Part shown: positions 9,501-17,534 of the stretch, piece after piece
Layout of the letters: every line of letters starts with the position of its first letter
Numbering within the stretch: the first letter of the stretch is position 1
Assembly: GCA_030378105.1 (NCBI GenBank)
Contig: JAUCGL010000006.1
Location: 1 to 64,000 of the forward strand
DNA from: Candidatus Halobeggiatoa sp. HSG11
GTDB taxonomy: Bacteria; Pseudomonadota; Gammaproteobacteria; Beggiatoales; Beggiatoaceae
Direction: 5' to 3'
Length of the DNA stretch: 64,000 nt
Notes under the pieces: generated by a model
The model's database searches: none
Told to the model about the DNA's origin: nothing
What the model saw: only the letters and a program-made list of their open reading frames with translations
Program-made: the position numbers and the translations under genes

Positions 9501-11015
9501 ATCTCCTTGATAATCAGCGTTTGGCATAATTTGAGTACCAGTCGCTAATCCTTCCGATACTTTAACTATATCAACTATAACTAAATTTAAACCGGATAAA
9601 GCTGTTTCCAAAGCAGTTTTTATTTTGACAGATTCATCTTGATATTTAGCTTGTGGTTTAATTTGTAAATTACCGGTAGCTAAACCTTGCGATACTCTAA
9701 CTATATCTAAGATAATATTATTAAACATAGTATTTTTATTTTCTAAAGTTTTAAAAGAGTTCTCTAGTTGCCTTGTCATGTCATGAAATGAATTTGCCAA
9801 TTGTCCCAATTCATCAGAACGTTCTATCAAAAGAGAATCAGTACTGAAATTACCAGCCGCAATCTGTTGAGCCGCAAAGATAAATTTATGTAATGGTTTA
9901 GTTACTTGCTTGCGTAATACAATATATAATGCTAAGATAACAAGTATTAATAAAATTGCTCCTAAAACAATAATTAAACTAGCAGTTACAAAAGCTTGTT
10001 CGGTTAATAAAGCTCGTGGATAGACAGTAACAAAATACCAATCGGGACCAGCAATTTTGGTAACAGCTAAAAATTCAGTTTCATTATCAATAACTATTTG
10101 ACCGGGTTTAATATTTTTAATTGAGTTAAAAATACTAATCAAATGTTTATCTTCCGATTTTAAAATATCAAAATAGCCATCTTTCTGTTTAATTGCATCA
10201 ATTTTATTTGGTTCAACAATAAGACGGCCATCGGCTCGTAAAATTAAATTATAAGTTCCATCTAATGTATCATTGATAGTTCGTTCCATTAATTCATTGA
10301 GAATGATGTCATGTCCGATAGTAGCAATATGACGCTCTTGCTTATCATCAACTGGAGTCTCCAAAGATACCATCCACACTTTAGCCACTTTATCAAAAAA
10401 AAGCCCAGTCCAAATACTTTTACGTTCTGGATTATGTTTTTTGTCAGCAATCCAAACATATTCTTCATCCGGCATATATAAATCTGCGTTAGCATCTTGA
10501 GCCCAAGTTGGTACTTCTGGCCAATAAATAACCATAATATTTTCTGGAGTTGTGATATAAGTATCTTGAAAACGATTGTGCCACGCTGGTCCATATTGCA
10601 TAGTTAATTCATAAAAAGCTAAAACTCGTTGCTGTATATCCGCATCAATAGTCAGATTTTTGTCAATATAAATACCTGCTTGCTTGGTTCCATCAAAATC
10701 TATTTTATTACGAAATACACCATCTGCACTTTTTATAACTAGTTGATTAAATTCTGTTTCTGAATAAGAATTTTGTGCTAATTTTTGTAGTAGGGCTTGT
10801 TTAAAAATAACGTGATTATCTTGAGCTAATTGGAAAATATCGCTTTCTCGTTGACCACGTTCAGCAATGTATTTTTCAAGTTGAGTTCGAGTATGCGATT
10901 CTAAAATTGAAACAATATGTGAATATCCAATAAAAGTTATTAAAACAATAATAACCGTTATTATTATGGTAACTTTGAGTAAAATTTTATGATTAAGCGA
11001 AGTTGTTGATGACAT
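6558..11015 (-). CDS. Hybrid sensor histidine kinase (Cache-HAMP-GAF-HisKA-HATPase-3xREC)
   Basis: 1485-aa hybrid kinase. Order: membrane helix (about 12-35), double-Cache-like sensor domain, second membrane helix (about 345-368), HAMP, two HAMP-like modules (about 432-525), GAF (about 545-680) and a Gln/Glu-rich coiled coil (about 700-800). Next come HisKA with its H-box (EFLANMSHELRTP, phosphorylatable His about 814) and a HATPase with N-box NLLSNAFKF, DSGIGIP and GGTGLGLSI. Three receiver domains end the protein. The first (Asp about 1146, ILDIGLPELNG) and third (Asp about 1415, MDIMMPEMDG) have normal phosphoacceptors and lysine (LLKPV, LAKPV). The middle one is diverged (ILDMDIERNSG). 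No Hpt domain is present, so phosphotransfer needs a partner elsewhere. The ligand is unknown. It probably arose from the same ancestor as the two neighbouring truncated sensors. Confidence 0.93.
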   Translation of the reverse strand: MSSTTSLNHKILLKVTIIITVIIVLITFIGYSHIVSILESHTRTQLEKYIAERGQRESDIFQLAQDNHVIFKQALLQKLAQNSYSETEFNQLVIKSADGVFRNKIDFDGTKQAGIYIDKNLTIDADIQQRVLAFYELTMQYGPAWHNRFQDTYITTPENIMVIYWPEVPTWAQDANADLYMPDEEYVWIADKKHNPERKSIWTGLFFDKVAKVWMVSLETPVDDKQERHIATIGHDIILNELMERTINDTLDGTYNLILRADGRLIVEPNKIDAIKQKDGYFDILKSEDKHLISIFNSIKNIKPGQIVIDNETEFLAVTKIAGPDWYFVTVYPRALLTEQAFVTASLIIVLGAILLILVILALYIVLRKQVTKPLHKFIFAAQQIAAGNFSTDSLLIERSDELGQLANSFHDMTRQLENSFKTLENKNTMFNNIILDIVRVSQGLATGNLQIKPQAKYQDESVKIKTALETALSGLNLVIVDIVKVSEGLATGTQIMPNADYQGDFSQIKEALEIASNKLAQATDQNITRNWIKNGQAQLNELITGEQDVVILTKNIITFLCEYVNSQVGLFYLLKEDESQPYLQIVSSYAYIENNERPNKYLLGEGLVGQVALNKKILAFSQTIEECPTIIRSGLANSMPYHLLLLPCLYENSVKGIIEIGTSKELSDIQRNFLEQVVSNIAIAINTANSRTQMQALLKQSQQQSEELQLKQKEMLETNEQLQNQSEELQSQSEEMQTQQEELRQTNEILEERTHGLEQQKLETQQKNQTLEANRIEMEKAQIEMEKAQAAIVLKAEELELASKYKSEFLANMSHELRTPLNSLLILAQLLADNKPGTLNEKQMEYAKTINSAGKDLLTLINDILDLSKVEAGKIEVQWENVLLPNLLTTIEQKFQPIADNKELEFTTTIDVDVNPTQRTDSQRVKQIINNLLSNAFKFTSEGSVKIIVQHPTEIPINIGGQQLELNKTIAISVIDSGIGIPKDKQQAIFEAFQQVDGSTSRKYGGTGLGLSISRQLARLLGGELTLTSDNNGSIFTLYLPKSIELTEPAKAVTPVSTPIKEPLLNKSNYPSVKPESLPKPKPIPDDRDDLKPDDKFILFIEDDRKFSKILTDLSTEKGFKHLLAEDGITGVQLAEQYKPSAIILDIGLPELNGWNVMERLKDNPETRHIPVHFMSAADQSMDAKKMGAIGYLLKPVSMEKLTNAFKQIEQFLTRTVKNLLIVSDIELHRQKIIELVNEEGIQIQQQLTIDSAFQNLQTTSYDCIILDMDIERNSGSKLLEMMHQNRTYCQTPIIVYADRDLTTEEEILLMRCSDAIPIKSVSSSERLLDEATLFLHQIEAKLPDNKRDMLQIVHDKEAILKHKKILIVDDDVRNVFALATVLEENNMETICAVNGQEGLELLEENNDTAIVLMDIMMPEMDGYEAMRAIRKQPKYRKLPIIALTAKAMKDDKSKCIEAGANDYLAKPVDSDKLMSLMRVWLYR

Positions 11016-11716
11016 TTTATAAATACTCCTGTGATGTTGTTATAGTAAAAATACAATAAACCGATTATATAATTATAGTCAAAAAAAGTTTATTAATGTA
11101 ACAATGTTTTTGCTTTCGGATAGCTTTGGCTTGAACCTATTTATGGTTCAATAGGGTTTAATTGTAGAGAATTTAGAATAACGTATAGCATTTTTAATAT
11201 CAAGTATTGTAATGAAAAAATGGGAATCTAGGAATCTTTGAGAACAGTATACATAAGTATTTAAGCACTTGAAATAAAAATATATTATGTAGGGTGGGTA
11301 GGAACGAAGTGGAAACCCACCGAACCTTCAAAATAGTGGATTTTATTTCATTCTATCCATCCTACATTCGATATTTTTGATTTGTGTACAAGAGACATCT
11401 TTCCTAAATAACTGATGGTTGACGCAGAGAGCATTTTAATTAATTTGTTCCATAGGTTTCACCTATGGCTATTCAAGTTCCACCCCGTTGGGGTTGTTTT
11501 AACTATCCTGAAAGGATTGAATGGTGAATAGCCACCGATGAAATCGGTGGAATATAAAGCTTTTCTGCGGCAAGCTCAGTTAAATAAGTATATATACTTA
11601 TTTAGGAAAGATGTACAAGGATTACCGTAGTCCAGCGATATAGTAATAAAATTGTCATATTTTTGACACCTGATGTTTTTTTGAAGCATTTAACTTATGC
11701 CGGACTACGAGCAGAC
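11016..11716. other. 700-bp gene-free region rich in repeats
   Basis: Upstream part: AT-rich leader of the kinase gene. It then holds a GTAGGG...CCTACA inverted-repeat element (11288-11366) and the 220-bp MITE-like element described separately. No reading frame here has coding features. Confidence 0.65.
11395..11614. mobile_element. MITE-like element with 17-bp perfect terminal inverted repeats
   Basis: The ends ACATCTTTCCTAAATAA and TTATTTAGGAAAGATGT are perfect reverse complements. They enclose about 186 bp made almost wholly of nested hairpins (CCATAGGTTTCACCTATGG, CTATTCA...TGAATAG, CCACCGATGAAATCGGTGG). It encodes no protein. Solitary copies of the end sequence occur near 4200 and 36540. 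The structure fits a non-autonomous element moved by a transposase encoded elsewhere. A clear target-site duplication was not resolved. Confidence 0.75.
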
Positions 11717-12745
11717 TTAAATCCACATATTTTTAACATTTGGATTAATAGACTTGTCTGGAAGCTTGGTAAATGTTACATGGAGAGCAATACCAGCTTT
11801 TTTCTTTCCCGGAGCAGTCATTGTTCTGACAAATTGTTTCATTTCTTGTATTAACTGTTCTTTTGGTTTAGCATCAACCAAGTGATTATCTTGTCGCAAG
11901 CTTGATAATTCAACTTGAACAGCAGTATCTGCAAATTGAAATGATACCAACCCTTCTGGATAACTAACATATTTAATCTCGGACATAATTGGTTTGTCAG
12001 ACATTTTGGCGAGTTCTTTAGAATGAACCGGATGTAATTGCAACCAAACAGCTACACTTGATAACTTATTCTCTTCATTAAACATTTTTTTAGCATAAAG
12101 CAATACATAACAGTCCACAAGCTTAGTATATTGCCACTCTGAAAAGTCATACTTTACCTTATTCAAAAAACAAAATGGATAAGCATTTGAAGTGATCACG
12201 TCCATCATTATTCCAAATTGAATAATCTTTCCATCATTTATGTTTTCAAAAAACTCTTGTACTTCTTGATTTACTTTTGCCTCTTGCTCTCGAATATCTT
12301 CAGCAACCATTTTTTGTGCATAAACTAATGACAATGCAGGTAATTCACGTGAACTTGCTTGACCAAATATTAAGAGCTTTTCTATCGTGGACTCCATTTG
12401 TTTTTTTACACCATGTGGTAATAACGTACTTAATTTTTTGATGCTATTTTCAGTAAATTCAGTTTTTTCAACTATATTTGCTATAGTTTCTGCTGATAGT
12501 TCTGTTAAACCAAAAATAATTTTCAACAATTCTAGCTGTTCATCTGCAATGACTGATGTGGTTGTATATGTTTGGATTGCCTTATGAGTAGCGGACAATT
12601 GTACCGAATGAGCAAAGGCTTCTTTATGTAATGAGATAATAACAGATTTTGGTAATACTCTCCTGAGTGTAATTTTTTTTACCCTCTTGTTTGAAAGTGC
12701 AGCCTCTATTTTTTCCGGTGATATTGGAAGTGGGTTTATAACCAT
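11717..12745 (-). CDS. Hypothetical protein, 342 aa, family not recognised
   Basis: I do not recognise this protein. It starts at an ATG preceded by a good ribosome-binding site (AAAGGGTAAAATC). It has no signal peptide or membrane helix. It appears to be a soluble, mixed alpha/beta protein with a helical N-terminal half (residues 1-190, rich in Glu, Lys and Leu) and a C-terminal half with more beta character (about 215-342). The C-terminus ends in a basic and Asn-rich tail. It is alone on its strand, flanked downstream by a MITE-like repeat and upstream by an IS1-like transposase remnant, so it may be an accessory gene. No catalytic motif could be identified. Confidence 0.6.
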   Translation of the reverse strand: MVINPLPISPEKIEAALSNKRVKKITLRRVLPKSVIISLHKEAFAHSVQLSATHKAIQTYTTTSVIADEQLELLKIIFGLTELSAETIANIVEKTEFTENSIKKLSTLLPHGVKKQMESTIEKLLIFGQASSRELPALSLVYAQKMVAEDIREQEAKVNQEVQEFFENINDGKIIQFGIMMDVITSNAYPFCFLNKVKYDFSEWQYTKLVDCYVLLYAKKMFNEENKLSSVAVWLQLHPVHSKELAKMSDKPIMSEIKYVSYPEGLVSFQFADTAVQVELSSLRQDNHLVDAKPKEQLIQEMKQFVRTMTAPGKKKAGIALHVTFTKLPDKSINPNVKNMWI

Positions 12746-13394
12746 GATTTTACCCTTTAATTAGTCGTTAAGTTAAATTGGTTTATAACAGTCAATAAGA
12801 ATTAACTTATGTCTAAGCTAATGCTAATTTTCCTTTAACCAGCTTCTATTTATTTATGGAAGCAAGACTTAAGCCAGTAACACATTTACAAATGTTTCAT
12901 TTCGGATACACCAGCAATAATTTATCAATTAACTCTTTAATGGAGTGAGCAATTATAAAATACATTCTTGTTCAAAAAGTGGTTTATATTACTAGAAAAA
13001 AATGAAAAATTAAGTATTCAATGTGATGAAGTGTGCTCTTTTGTCACAAGCTAAAAAGAACAGGGTGTGGATATGGCTTACTATTGATATAAAGATTGGA
13101 AAAATTGAAAACTTTTGGGTCATCTGTTCTGTATATTTAACGTATTATTTCAATACTTTATTTTGGAATTACTCCTAACATTTTGGCGGCTTTTGGGTCT
13201 ATATTAGATTTTTCTTTCATCGTTGTTCTAAAAACATAATATTGTCTGAATCAGAATTCACAGAATTATAGAATTTTCAGAATAACTGCATAAAGTTCAT
13301 TGGTTTGTGATTTTTAATTCTGCTAATTCTTAAATTCTGTGAATTCTGATTCAGACAATTAATTCTTAAACCTCTCCAATACCTCCTCCTGATT
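12746..13394. other. 650-bp region with transposase remnant and repeats
   Basis: It holds the upstream region of the 342-aa gene, an IS1-like transposase relic (separate entry) and a degenerate repeat of the ATTCTG...TTCAGAC type (about 13233-13362). Right after the 118-aa gene is a short copy of a coding tail (13368-13392, minus strand, reading EEVLERFKN-stop). That tail matches the end of the CHAT/TPR protein. No intact gene. Confidence 0.6.
12980..13166 (+). pseudogene. Remnant of an IS1-family transposase
   Basis: Two reading frames joined by a frameshift give EKLSIQCDEVCSFVTS (stop after TS at 13054) and then KKNRVWIWLTIDIKIGKIEN. They line up with the CDE(V/M)WSFV...KK...WIWxAxDxxT.xI segment of IS1 InsB, including its first catalytic aspartate. 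Neither the helix-turn-helix part nor the C-terminal catalytic residues are present. It is a short, dead relic. Confidence 0.55.
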
Positions 13395-13751
13395 TTAATT
13401 TTCCTTAAGCACAACTACCAGCAAAGGCGTACCATCCGCTTGTTGAATGGTTTTAATTTCAATAACTTCAGTGTTTTTTTGCCAGCCGCGTTTCTCTAAC
13501 AGCTTTTGTACCGGAGCTTGCTTAAGCACAACCTGTTTAACCACGTCATAAAGAGCATTGGTAGTCATACCAACCGCAATACCACTGATAAATACTGCCG
13601 CCACTCCAGCAAGCAATGGATCATAATCGACAGCAGTTGAAGTTTCCAGTCGTGCTTTTGCTACTTCCTGACAGGTATCATTCCATGCCGTAACGAAATC
13701 TGCCGAGTTTATTTCTAAATCCGGCGAAAGGGTAATTTTATAGTCAGTCAT
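13395..13751 (-). CDS. Small membrane protein next to a CHAT-STAND gene
   Basis: 118-aa protein of unknown family. It has a soluble N-terminal part (residues 1-44), one hydrophobic Gly/Ala/Val-rich segment (about 46-67, AGVAAVFISGIAVGM) that could span a membrane, an amphipathic stretch (68-90) and a beta-like C-terminus (VIEIKTIQQADGTPLLVVVL). It has a good ribosome-binding site (AAAAGGCAATCCA) and ATG. It lies downstream of, and on the same strand as, the CHAT/NB-ARC/TPR gene, separated by a 387-bp gap that holds remains of a second TPR gene tail. The gap makes co-transcription uncertain. A substrate, adaptor or membrane effector of the CHAT protein is possible by location only. Confidence 0.65.
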   Translation of the reverse strand: MTDYKITLSPDLEINSADFVTAWNDTCQEVAKARLETSTAVDYDPLLAGVAAVFISGIAVGMTTNALYDVVKQVVLKQAPVQKLLEKRGWQKNTEVIEIKTIQQADGTPLLVVVLKEN

Positions 13752-14138
13752 TGGATTGCCTTTTATGTTATTAATTTGAAGTAAATTTTACCTGATTTTA
13801 AACAAAATTGCACAGGTTAATTGGTTTGTGGTTTTTAATTCTGTTAATTCTTTGTTTGTCTGAATCAGGATTATAGAATTTCCAGAATAACGGCATAAAG
13901 TTCATTTATTTATGGTTTTTAATTCTGTTAATTCTTAAATTCTGAAAATCCTGATTCTGACAATTAATTCTTAAACCTCTCCAACACTTCCTCAACACCA
14001 ATCCCCAATATTTCCGCAATGGCAGTGGGCAGGGTGTTGTCGTTGGTGGCTTGTAGTTAGTACAACGAATTGGCGAAATGAACGAATAAAGCAGATGGGA
14101 TGTTACTTTTAATTCGATTATTTCGTTAATTAGCTGTA
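13752..14138. other. Repeat and gene-debris spacer
   Basis: It contains ATTCTG/TTCAGAC-type repeats (about 13805-13970) and a partial duplicate of the CHAT/TPR gene tail (separate entry). No intact gene. Confidence 0.6.
13966..14056 (-). pseudogene. Orphan duplicate of the CHAT/TPR gene C-terminus
   Basis: About 90 bp match the last codons of the neighbouring CHAT/TPR gene (14142-14232) with only a few differences. On the minus strand they read ATNDNTLPTAIAEILGIG followed by VEEVLERFKN and a stop. There is no upstream coding sequence, so this is the leftover 3' end of a second copy that was lost or recombined away. A third, shorter tail copy lies at 13368-13392. Confidence 0.8.
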
Positions 14139-17100
14139 CTAAACACCCCCAAACCTCCCCAACACTTCCTCAACACCAATCCCCAATATCTCCGCAACGG
14201 CAGTGGGCAGTGTGTTGTCGTTGGTGGCTTGGTATAAACGAGCAAAGGCAGGTAAAGAAAAAGTCTCAATACTATGAGAATCATTAAATTCAGAATACAA
14301 ACTTAACGCTTTCAGTAAATATTCCTTTGCCTGTTGCCATTGTTCTTGTTCTTCTGCCACCATGCCAAGAGTGTGACAAGTACTAGCTTGTGAATACTTA
14401 TCGTTGAACTCAATTTTAATCTCCAAAGCCTTTTGATAATACTGTTCGGCGGCTAGCCATTGACGCTGTTTTTGGGCTACTATGCCCAGATTGTGATAAG
14501 TACTAGCTTGTAAATACCTATCTTTGAATTCAATATAAATCTTCAAAGCCTTTTGATAATACTGTTCAGCGGCTGGCCATTGACGCTGTTCTTGGGCCAC
14601 TATACCCAGTTGGTGATAAGTACCAGCTTGTGAATACTTATCATCGAATTCAATATAAATCTCCAAAGTCTTTTGACAATACTGTTCAGCGGCCGGCCAT
14701 TGACGCTGTTCTTGGGCCACTCTGCCCAGTTGGTGATAAGTACCAGCTTGTTCATACCTATCTTTGAACTCAATACAAATCTCCAAAGCCTTTTGATAAT
14801 ACTGTTCAGCGGCTGGCCATTGACGCTGTTCTTGGGCCACCATGCCTAGTTCGTGATAAGTACTAGCTTGTGAATACTTATCGTTTAACTCAATTTTAAT
14901 CTCTAAAGCCTTTTGATAATACTGTTCAGCGGCTGGCCATTGATGCTGTTCTTGGGCCACTATACCCAGTTGGTGATAAGTACCAGCTTGTGAATACTTA
15001 TCGTTTAACTCAATTTTAATCTCCAAAGCCTTTTGATAATACTGTTCAGCGGTCGGCCATTGACGCTGTTCTTGGGCCACCATGCCTAGTTGATGATAAA
15101 GTCCAGCACTTAGGATAGCTTTTTCTTTTTTCTCAAAATTTTTTAGATTTAAATGTATTGACAGAGCCTTCTGATAAGATTGTTCTGCTTGGCTATATTG
15201 CTGGCTTAAAAGTTGTCGTTTAGCAACACTATCCACTACTGTAACAAACTCCGTCCCTAATTGCCCTTGCAACGCTTCAGCCGAGTATTTTTCCAAACGA
15301 GCTAAAACACTTTCACCTTGAATTAATCCCCGTTTATGGTCTTGCGTGGCATCCAAATGAAAAGATAATGCTTTGTAGGGATTTATAATTGACATTTGTG
15401 TTTGCAACGCCAAATCCAATGCCCTATTCAAGTTCTCATACTCAAAAGGCGTAATTATTTGCCCCATTTGTTTCTCTTGAGCTTCTTTAGATTCAAGCAA
15501 ACCTGCCAATCCCTCTCCAATCCAATCATAATATTGCCGAAACGCTATCTCAATCGCTGCTTGATAATCTGGCTGTGACTGCAAACGATTCCGCATAAAA
15601 TAAGGAAAAATCGGCTGTATAGTTAAAAACACTGCTATCTCTGGATGCAGAGCCAACAACCCCCAATTTATCGCCTCTTGCAACACCGCTTCCCATTGAG
15701 CAAACGGCCAATCCGCTAACAACGGTTGCTGTTGTAATTTTTCGGTATACTGTGGCAAATGCTGAATATCAACCACCCCCGTAAACGGAGCCAAACACAA
15801 CAACAACCTCTGAGCATCTTCCGACAAATTCCCATAAGAATAATCAATACACCGCAAAATATTAGTAGTCTTATCCTGATAAATATCCCCACTCTCCTCC
15901 CCAGCATCCAACCCCTCAGAAACACCAGCTTCCAATGCCTCCAAAACCTTTTTCGGAGTCTGCCGCACCAAATTCCCCAACACCACCTGCAAAGCCAACG
16001 GATAACCAGCCAACAACTTCAACAACCTCTGCAAATACTCCCGATGCTCCTCCGCCTCCCGATAATCACTCACCCCATGAGCAGCCAAAATCAAATCCAC
16101 CAACTGCGAAGCCGCCTCATCATCCAAACCAGCCAACCCATAAACATTATTCGCAAACGTACCCGTAGCTAACCACTTCTCATCCCCACGAGAACCCAAC
16201 AACACCAAACTCTCACCACCCACCAAACCATTCAAAAAAGACTGTAACTCCTGCTGCTCATCCTCCGGCAAAGTATGCAAAATCGCCAAATGCGACCCAG
16301 TGATAGACTCCAAATTATCCAAAATCAACAAATGCCGCTCCGAACGCAACCGCTTAACCAGCATCTTTTGCTGTGCCGACTCATTCATAGCTTGAAACGC
16401 CTTATTCTCTGGCAATAATTCCGCAGCCAAAGCCGACAAAATCTGCTGCCGATTCCACGCCTTCACATCATAACCAAAATAAAACACCCGTTCCACAAAA
16501 TGCGTCGTCTGCCACCATGCCCCCAAATGATGCAACAAAGTCGTTTTACCAGTACCACCCATACCACAAATCAACAAAATATTCCGTTGTGATAACAAAC
16601 GGTTCTCCACTTCCAACACATCCAAATCTCGCCCCACAAAACCAAATTGAGTTGACGGAGTTTCATAACGCAATGCCTCATTCTGCCAATATGCCACTTC
16701 CTCCTCAACAGTCAACTCCCGTAACGGTAAATCAACCACCTGCCTCTGATAAACCACCGGCAACAACCAATCTTCCAAGTTAATCTGTTGATTATGATGA
16801 GCAATACGAGTTTTATCATTAAACAAAGCCAAACGTGCCAACCGAAGTGCTGTATTCAACTTAACTTGCTGAAACAAATTTTCATACAAAGTCTGCATAA
16901 AGATTTTGGCTGCCGACACCTTCACAGAATAAGCCATCGCCACCACAGTTTGCACTCCACTTTGCATCAAACGACTACCCAAACTCGTCTCACCAACACT
17001 ACCAACCTGTTTCGCCGACTGACAAGCATTCAACATCACCAACGGAATCCCATGATGAGCTAATAAATTAGATAACTCAGTTGCTTCCAATGGTTCAGCC

Positions 17101-17534
17101 TGTCCTTGCTTATCACCCTGCAAAAACAAAAATGCTTTCAAACCCTCAAACGGCTGCAAATCCTCCCGCCCAAACCTTGCTTGATAAGAAAACTTAAACT
17201 GCTCTACTTTACGACCTGCTTCCAACTTTTCATAATCCAATACCGCACCATGCACATCAAAATGCAACAAATGATAATAACCTTTGCCATATTCATTAGT
17301 CACCTGTTCCAACTGCTTGACCAAAGCCTGATAAGTACCGGGCCGTAAAATATCAATCTTAACCGGCAATTTAGCATTTTGCAGCATTTCCACCAAAGGC
17401 CGTGAAATAGTGCGATAACCCACATCATGCTTACCATCCGGACGTGCAGTCACCAATAACACATTTAACGTTGCCGACTCCTTCCCTTTCGCCATTGGCT
17501 GCGGATGCTGCTCAACAACTGGTTTACGAATCAT
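14139..17534 (-). CDS. CHAT protease-like / NB-ARC STAND ATPase / TPR protein
   Basis: 1131-aa three-part protein. The N-terminal CHAT (caspase-like) domain, about residues 22-265, keeps the dyad: H95 in HFDVHG and C171 in MLNACQS. The NB-ARC-type STAND ATPase, about 295-620, starts with FVGRD and has Walker A GMGGTGKTT (324-332) and Walker B LLILDN (D406). The C-terminus has seven consecutive 40-residue TPRs (about 808-1087; consensus YHQLG.VAQEQRQWPAAEQYYQKALEI split by 1-2 changes per copy). In known CHAT and STAND proteins the repeats sense a trigger, ATP drives oligomerisation and the protease is released. The same role in stress, cell death or phage response here is inference. The gene is visibly more C-rich on the plus strand than its neighbours. 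Start is ATG; a small one-TM protein gene lies downstream. Confidence 0.92.
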   Translation of the reverse strand: MIRKPVVEQHPQPMAKGKESATLNVLLVTARPDGKHDVGYRTISRPLVEMLQNAKLPVKIDILRPGTYQALVKQLEQVTNEYGKGYYHLLHFDVHGAVLDYEKLEAGRKVEQFKFSYQARFGREDLQPFEGLKAFLFLQGDKQGQAEPLEATELSNLLAHHGIPLVMLNACQSAKQVGSVGETSLGSRLMQSGVQTVVAMAYSVKVSAAKIFMQTLYENLFQQVKLNTALRLARLALFNDKTRIAHHNQQINLEDWLLPVVYQRQVVDLPLRELTVEEEVAYWQNEALRYETPSTQFGFVGRDLDVLEVENRLLSQRNILLICGMGGTGKTTLLHHLGAWWQTTHFVERVFYFGYDVKAWNRQQILSALAAELLPENKAFQAMNESAQQKMLVKRLRSERHLLILDNLESITGSHLAILHTLPEDEQQELQSFLNGLVGGESLVLLGSRGDEKWLATGTFANNVYGLAGLDDEAASQLVDLILAAHGVSDYREAEEHREYLQRLLKLLAGYPLALQVVLGNLVRQTPKKVLEALEAGVSEGLDAGEESGDIYQDKTTNILRCIDYSYGNLSEDAQRLLLCLAPFTGVVDIQHLPQYTEKLQQQPLLADWPFAQWEAVLQEAINWGLLALHPEIAVFLTIQPIFPYFMRNRLQSQPDYQAAIEIAFRQYYDWIGEGLAGLLESKEAQEKQMGQIITPFEYENLNRALDLALQTQMSIINPYKALSFHLDATQDHKRGLIQGESVLARLEKYSAEALQGQLGTEFVTVVDSVAKRQLLSQQYSQAEQSYQKALSIHLNLKNFEKKEKAILSAGLYHQLGMVAQEQRQWPTAEQYYQKALEIKIELNDKYSQAGTYHQLGIVAQEQHQWPAAEQYYQKALEIKIELNDKYSQASTYHELGMVAQEQRQWPAAEQYYQKALEICIEFKDRYEQAGTYHQLGRVAQEQRQWPAAEQYCQKTLEIYIEFDDKYSQAGTYHQLGIVAQEQRQWPAAEQYYQKALKIYIEFKDRYLQASTYHNLGIVAQKQRQWLAAEQYYQKALEIKIEFNDKYSQASTCHTLGMVAEEQEQWQQAKEYLLKALSLYSEFNDSHSIETFSLPAFARLYQATNDNTLPTAVAEILGIGVEEVLGRFGGV
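14270..15130 (-). repeat. Seven 120-bp tandem repeats inside the CHAT gene (TPR units)
   Basis: The block repeats every 120 bp with very high nucleotide identity, for example the recurring TTTTGATAATACTGTTCAGC and GGCCATTGACGCTG segments. Each unit encodes one 40-residue TPR. Such identity implies recent expansion or ongoing gene conversion, so copy number is likely to vary between strains and assembly of this stretch may be collapsed. Confidence 0.9.

Noticed and set aside
14270-15130. Regularly spaced repeat that could be mistaken for a CRISPR array
   Set aside because: Unit is 120 bp with no unique spacers, stays in reading frame and encodes TPRs.
15759-17348. Several plus-strand frames of 77-137 codons within the CHAT gene
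   Set aside because: They are antisense to a strongly conserved protein and are rich in His, Gln, Pro and Asn from the C-rich complement; shadows only.
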